A stretch of DNA of 14,556 nt from Bacteroidales bacterium UBA4230. GTDB taxonomy: Bacteria > Bacteroidota > Bacteroidia > Bacteroidales > UBA932. Below, piece after piece: positions 14,286-14,556 of this stretch; the first letter of the stretch is position 1, and each line of letters starts with the position of its first letter. The notes under the pieces are model-generated. The model saw only the letters and a list, made by a program, of their open reading frames with translations, did not search any database and had not been told where the DNA came from. Position numbers and translations under genes: made by a program. The stretch is taken from the NCBI GenBank assembly GCA_002395605.1, contig DGXO01000055.1, positions 1-14,556 on the forward strand. Direction: 5' to 3'.

Positions 14286-14318
14286 TTTTGGTAAATCAAA
14301 AAATTATCCGTATCTTTG
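14286..14318 (+). promoter_or_regulatory. Bacteroidota-type promoter for the rplC ribosomal protein operon
   Basis: The -33 element TTTTG (14286-14290) and a perfect -7 box TATCTTTG (14311-14318) are separated by 20 nt. The predicted transcript starts near 14323, giving a leader of about 70 nt before the rplC ATG. The AT-rich stretch contrasts with the GC-rich repeat block immediately upstream. Confidence 0.75.
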
Positions 14319-14324
14319 CCGTCC

Positions 14325-14355
14325 GCAATTGTGCCCTGTTGGGCCTACAATTAGC
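14325..14355 (+). promoter_or_regulatory. 5' leader stem-loop upstream of rplC
   Basis: AATTGTGCCC (14327-14336) pairs with GGGC (14341-14344) and ACAATT (14347-14352), with a 2-nt bulge (CT) and a TGTT loop. It sits almost at the predicted 5' end of the ribosomal transcript. It may stabilise the mRNA or be an autoregulatory protein-binding site; the sequence alone cannot tell. The rest of the leader is AT-rich and unstructured up to the ATG. Confidence 0.5.
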
Positions 14356-14391
14356 GTAAAATATTAATAAACAATTAATTAACAAACACCA

Positions 14392-14556
14392 ATGCCTGGT
14401 ATTATTGGAAAGAAAGTCGGAATGATTTCCGTCTTCGGTGCCGACGGTAAGAATATACCGTGCACCGTCATCGAGGCTGGTCCGTGTGTTGTCACGCAAA
14501 TCCGCACCGTGGAAACCGACGGTTACGCCGCAGTGCAGCTTGCCTATGACGAAAAG
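14392..14556 (+). CDS. rplC: 50S ribosomal protein L3, N-terminal part (runs off window)
   Basis: The plus strand is open from ATG 14392 to the window end (55 codons). It encodes MPGIIGKKVGMISVFGADGK followed by NIPCTVIEAGPCVVTQIRT, the characteristic L3 N-terminus (IGKKVGM, then a PCTVIEAGPC-type block). L3 binds 23S rRNA and starts assembly of the large subunit. It normally heads or nearly heads the S10 ribosomal operon (rplC-rplD-rplW-rplB and so on), which should continue beyond the window. It has its own promoter and leader. rpsJ, which often precedes rplC, is not upstream here. Confidence 0.97.
   Translation, partial: MPGIIGKKVGMISVFGADGKNIPCTVIEAGPCVVTQIRTVETDGYAAVQLAYDEK

Noticed and set aside
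14250..14300. DnaA-box-like sequence (GTGGAAAACTGTTGAAAAAG) as a replication signal
   Set aside because: No TTATCCACA-type box is present, and no origin genes are nearby; the segment is better explained as upstream DNA of the rplC promoter.

Overview
The window looks like chromosomal DNA of a Bacteroidota species, most likely order Bacteroidales and moderately GC-rich (a Rikenellaceae/Alistipes or Cryptobacteroides type of gut commensal is a guess). Support comes from promoters of the Bacteroidota TTG...TAnnTTTG type, weak or absent Shine-Dalgarno sequences, a fimbrillin-like/FISUMP lipoprotein, a DUF4876 lipoprotein, an S46 peptidase, and dispersed GTCATGCCC-type intergenic repeats. No plasmid or phage genes were seen.

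Region 1 (1-9772, all minus strand) reads as one six-gene operon transcribed from a promoter at about 9798-9828. In transcription order it encodes a NapH/NosR-like polyferredoxin membrane protein with a long periplasmic tail, a TonB-dependent receptor, a DUF4876 lipoprotein, a DUF6850-like outer-membrane barrel, a fimbrillin-like lipoprotein with a C-terminal FISUMP domain, and the start of an S46 serine dipeptidyl-peptidase cut by the window edge. Genes overlap or are separated by at most 32 bp. There is no SusD partner, so this is not a classical polysaccharide locus. An outer-membrane importer combined with a transmembrane electron-transfer protein suggests uptake and periplasmic reduction of a metal or metal complex, but the substrate is unknown.

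Region 2 (9773-10198) is a 426-bp repeat-rich spacer: GTCATGCCC motifs with a hairpin, a TGTCATTCCGAG-type repeat, and a tandem array of four about 48-bp imperfect palindromes on a 52-bp period. The array ends 12 bp from the 3' end of a REP-associated (Y1, HUH) transposase gene (10199-11113, minus). Upstream of the transposase is a 42-bp near-perfect palindrome with a T tract, probably the terminator of the next operon.

Region 3 (11361-13889, minus) holds a two-gene unit: a lipoprotein with two lipocalin-like domains, then an unusual single-chain regulator with a lipobox, a Kelch-like periplasmic propeller, one membrane helix and a cytoplasmic AraC DNA-binding domain.

Region 4 (13890-14391) is a 502-bp divergent spacer with a second 52-bp-period palindrome array (three units), the same hairpin and four GGGCATGACG motifs in inverted orientation. 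It is followed by a strong promoter, a 5' leader hairpin and the start of rplC (ribosomal protein L3, plus strand).

The most unusual items are the RAYT with its two 52-bp-period palindrome arrays, the NapH-like protein with apparent degenerate HMA-type domains, and the Kelch-TM-AraC regulator.
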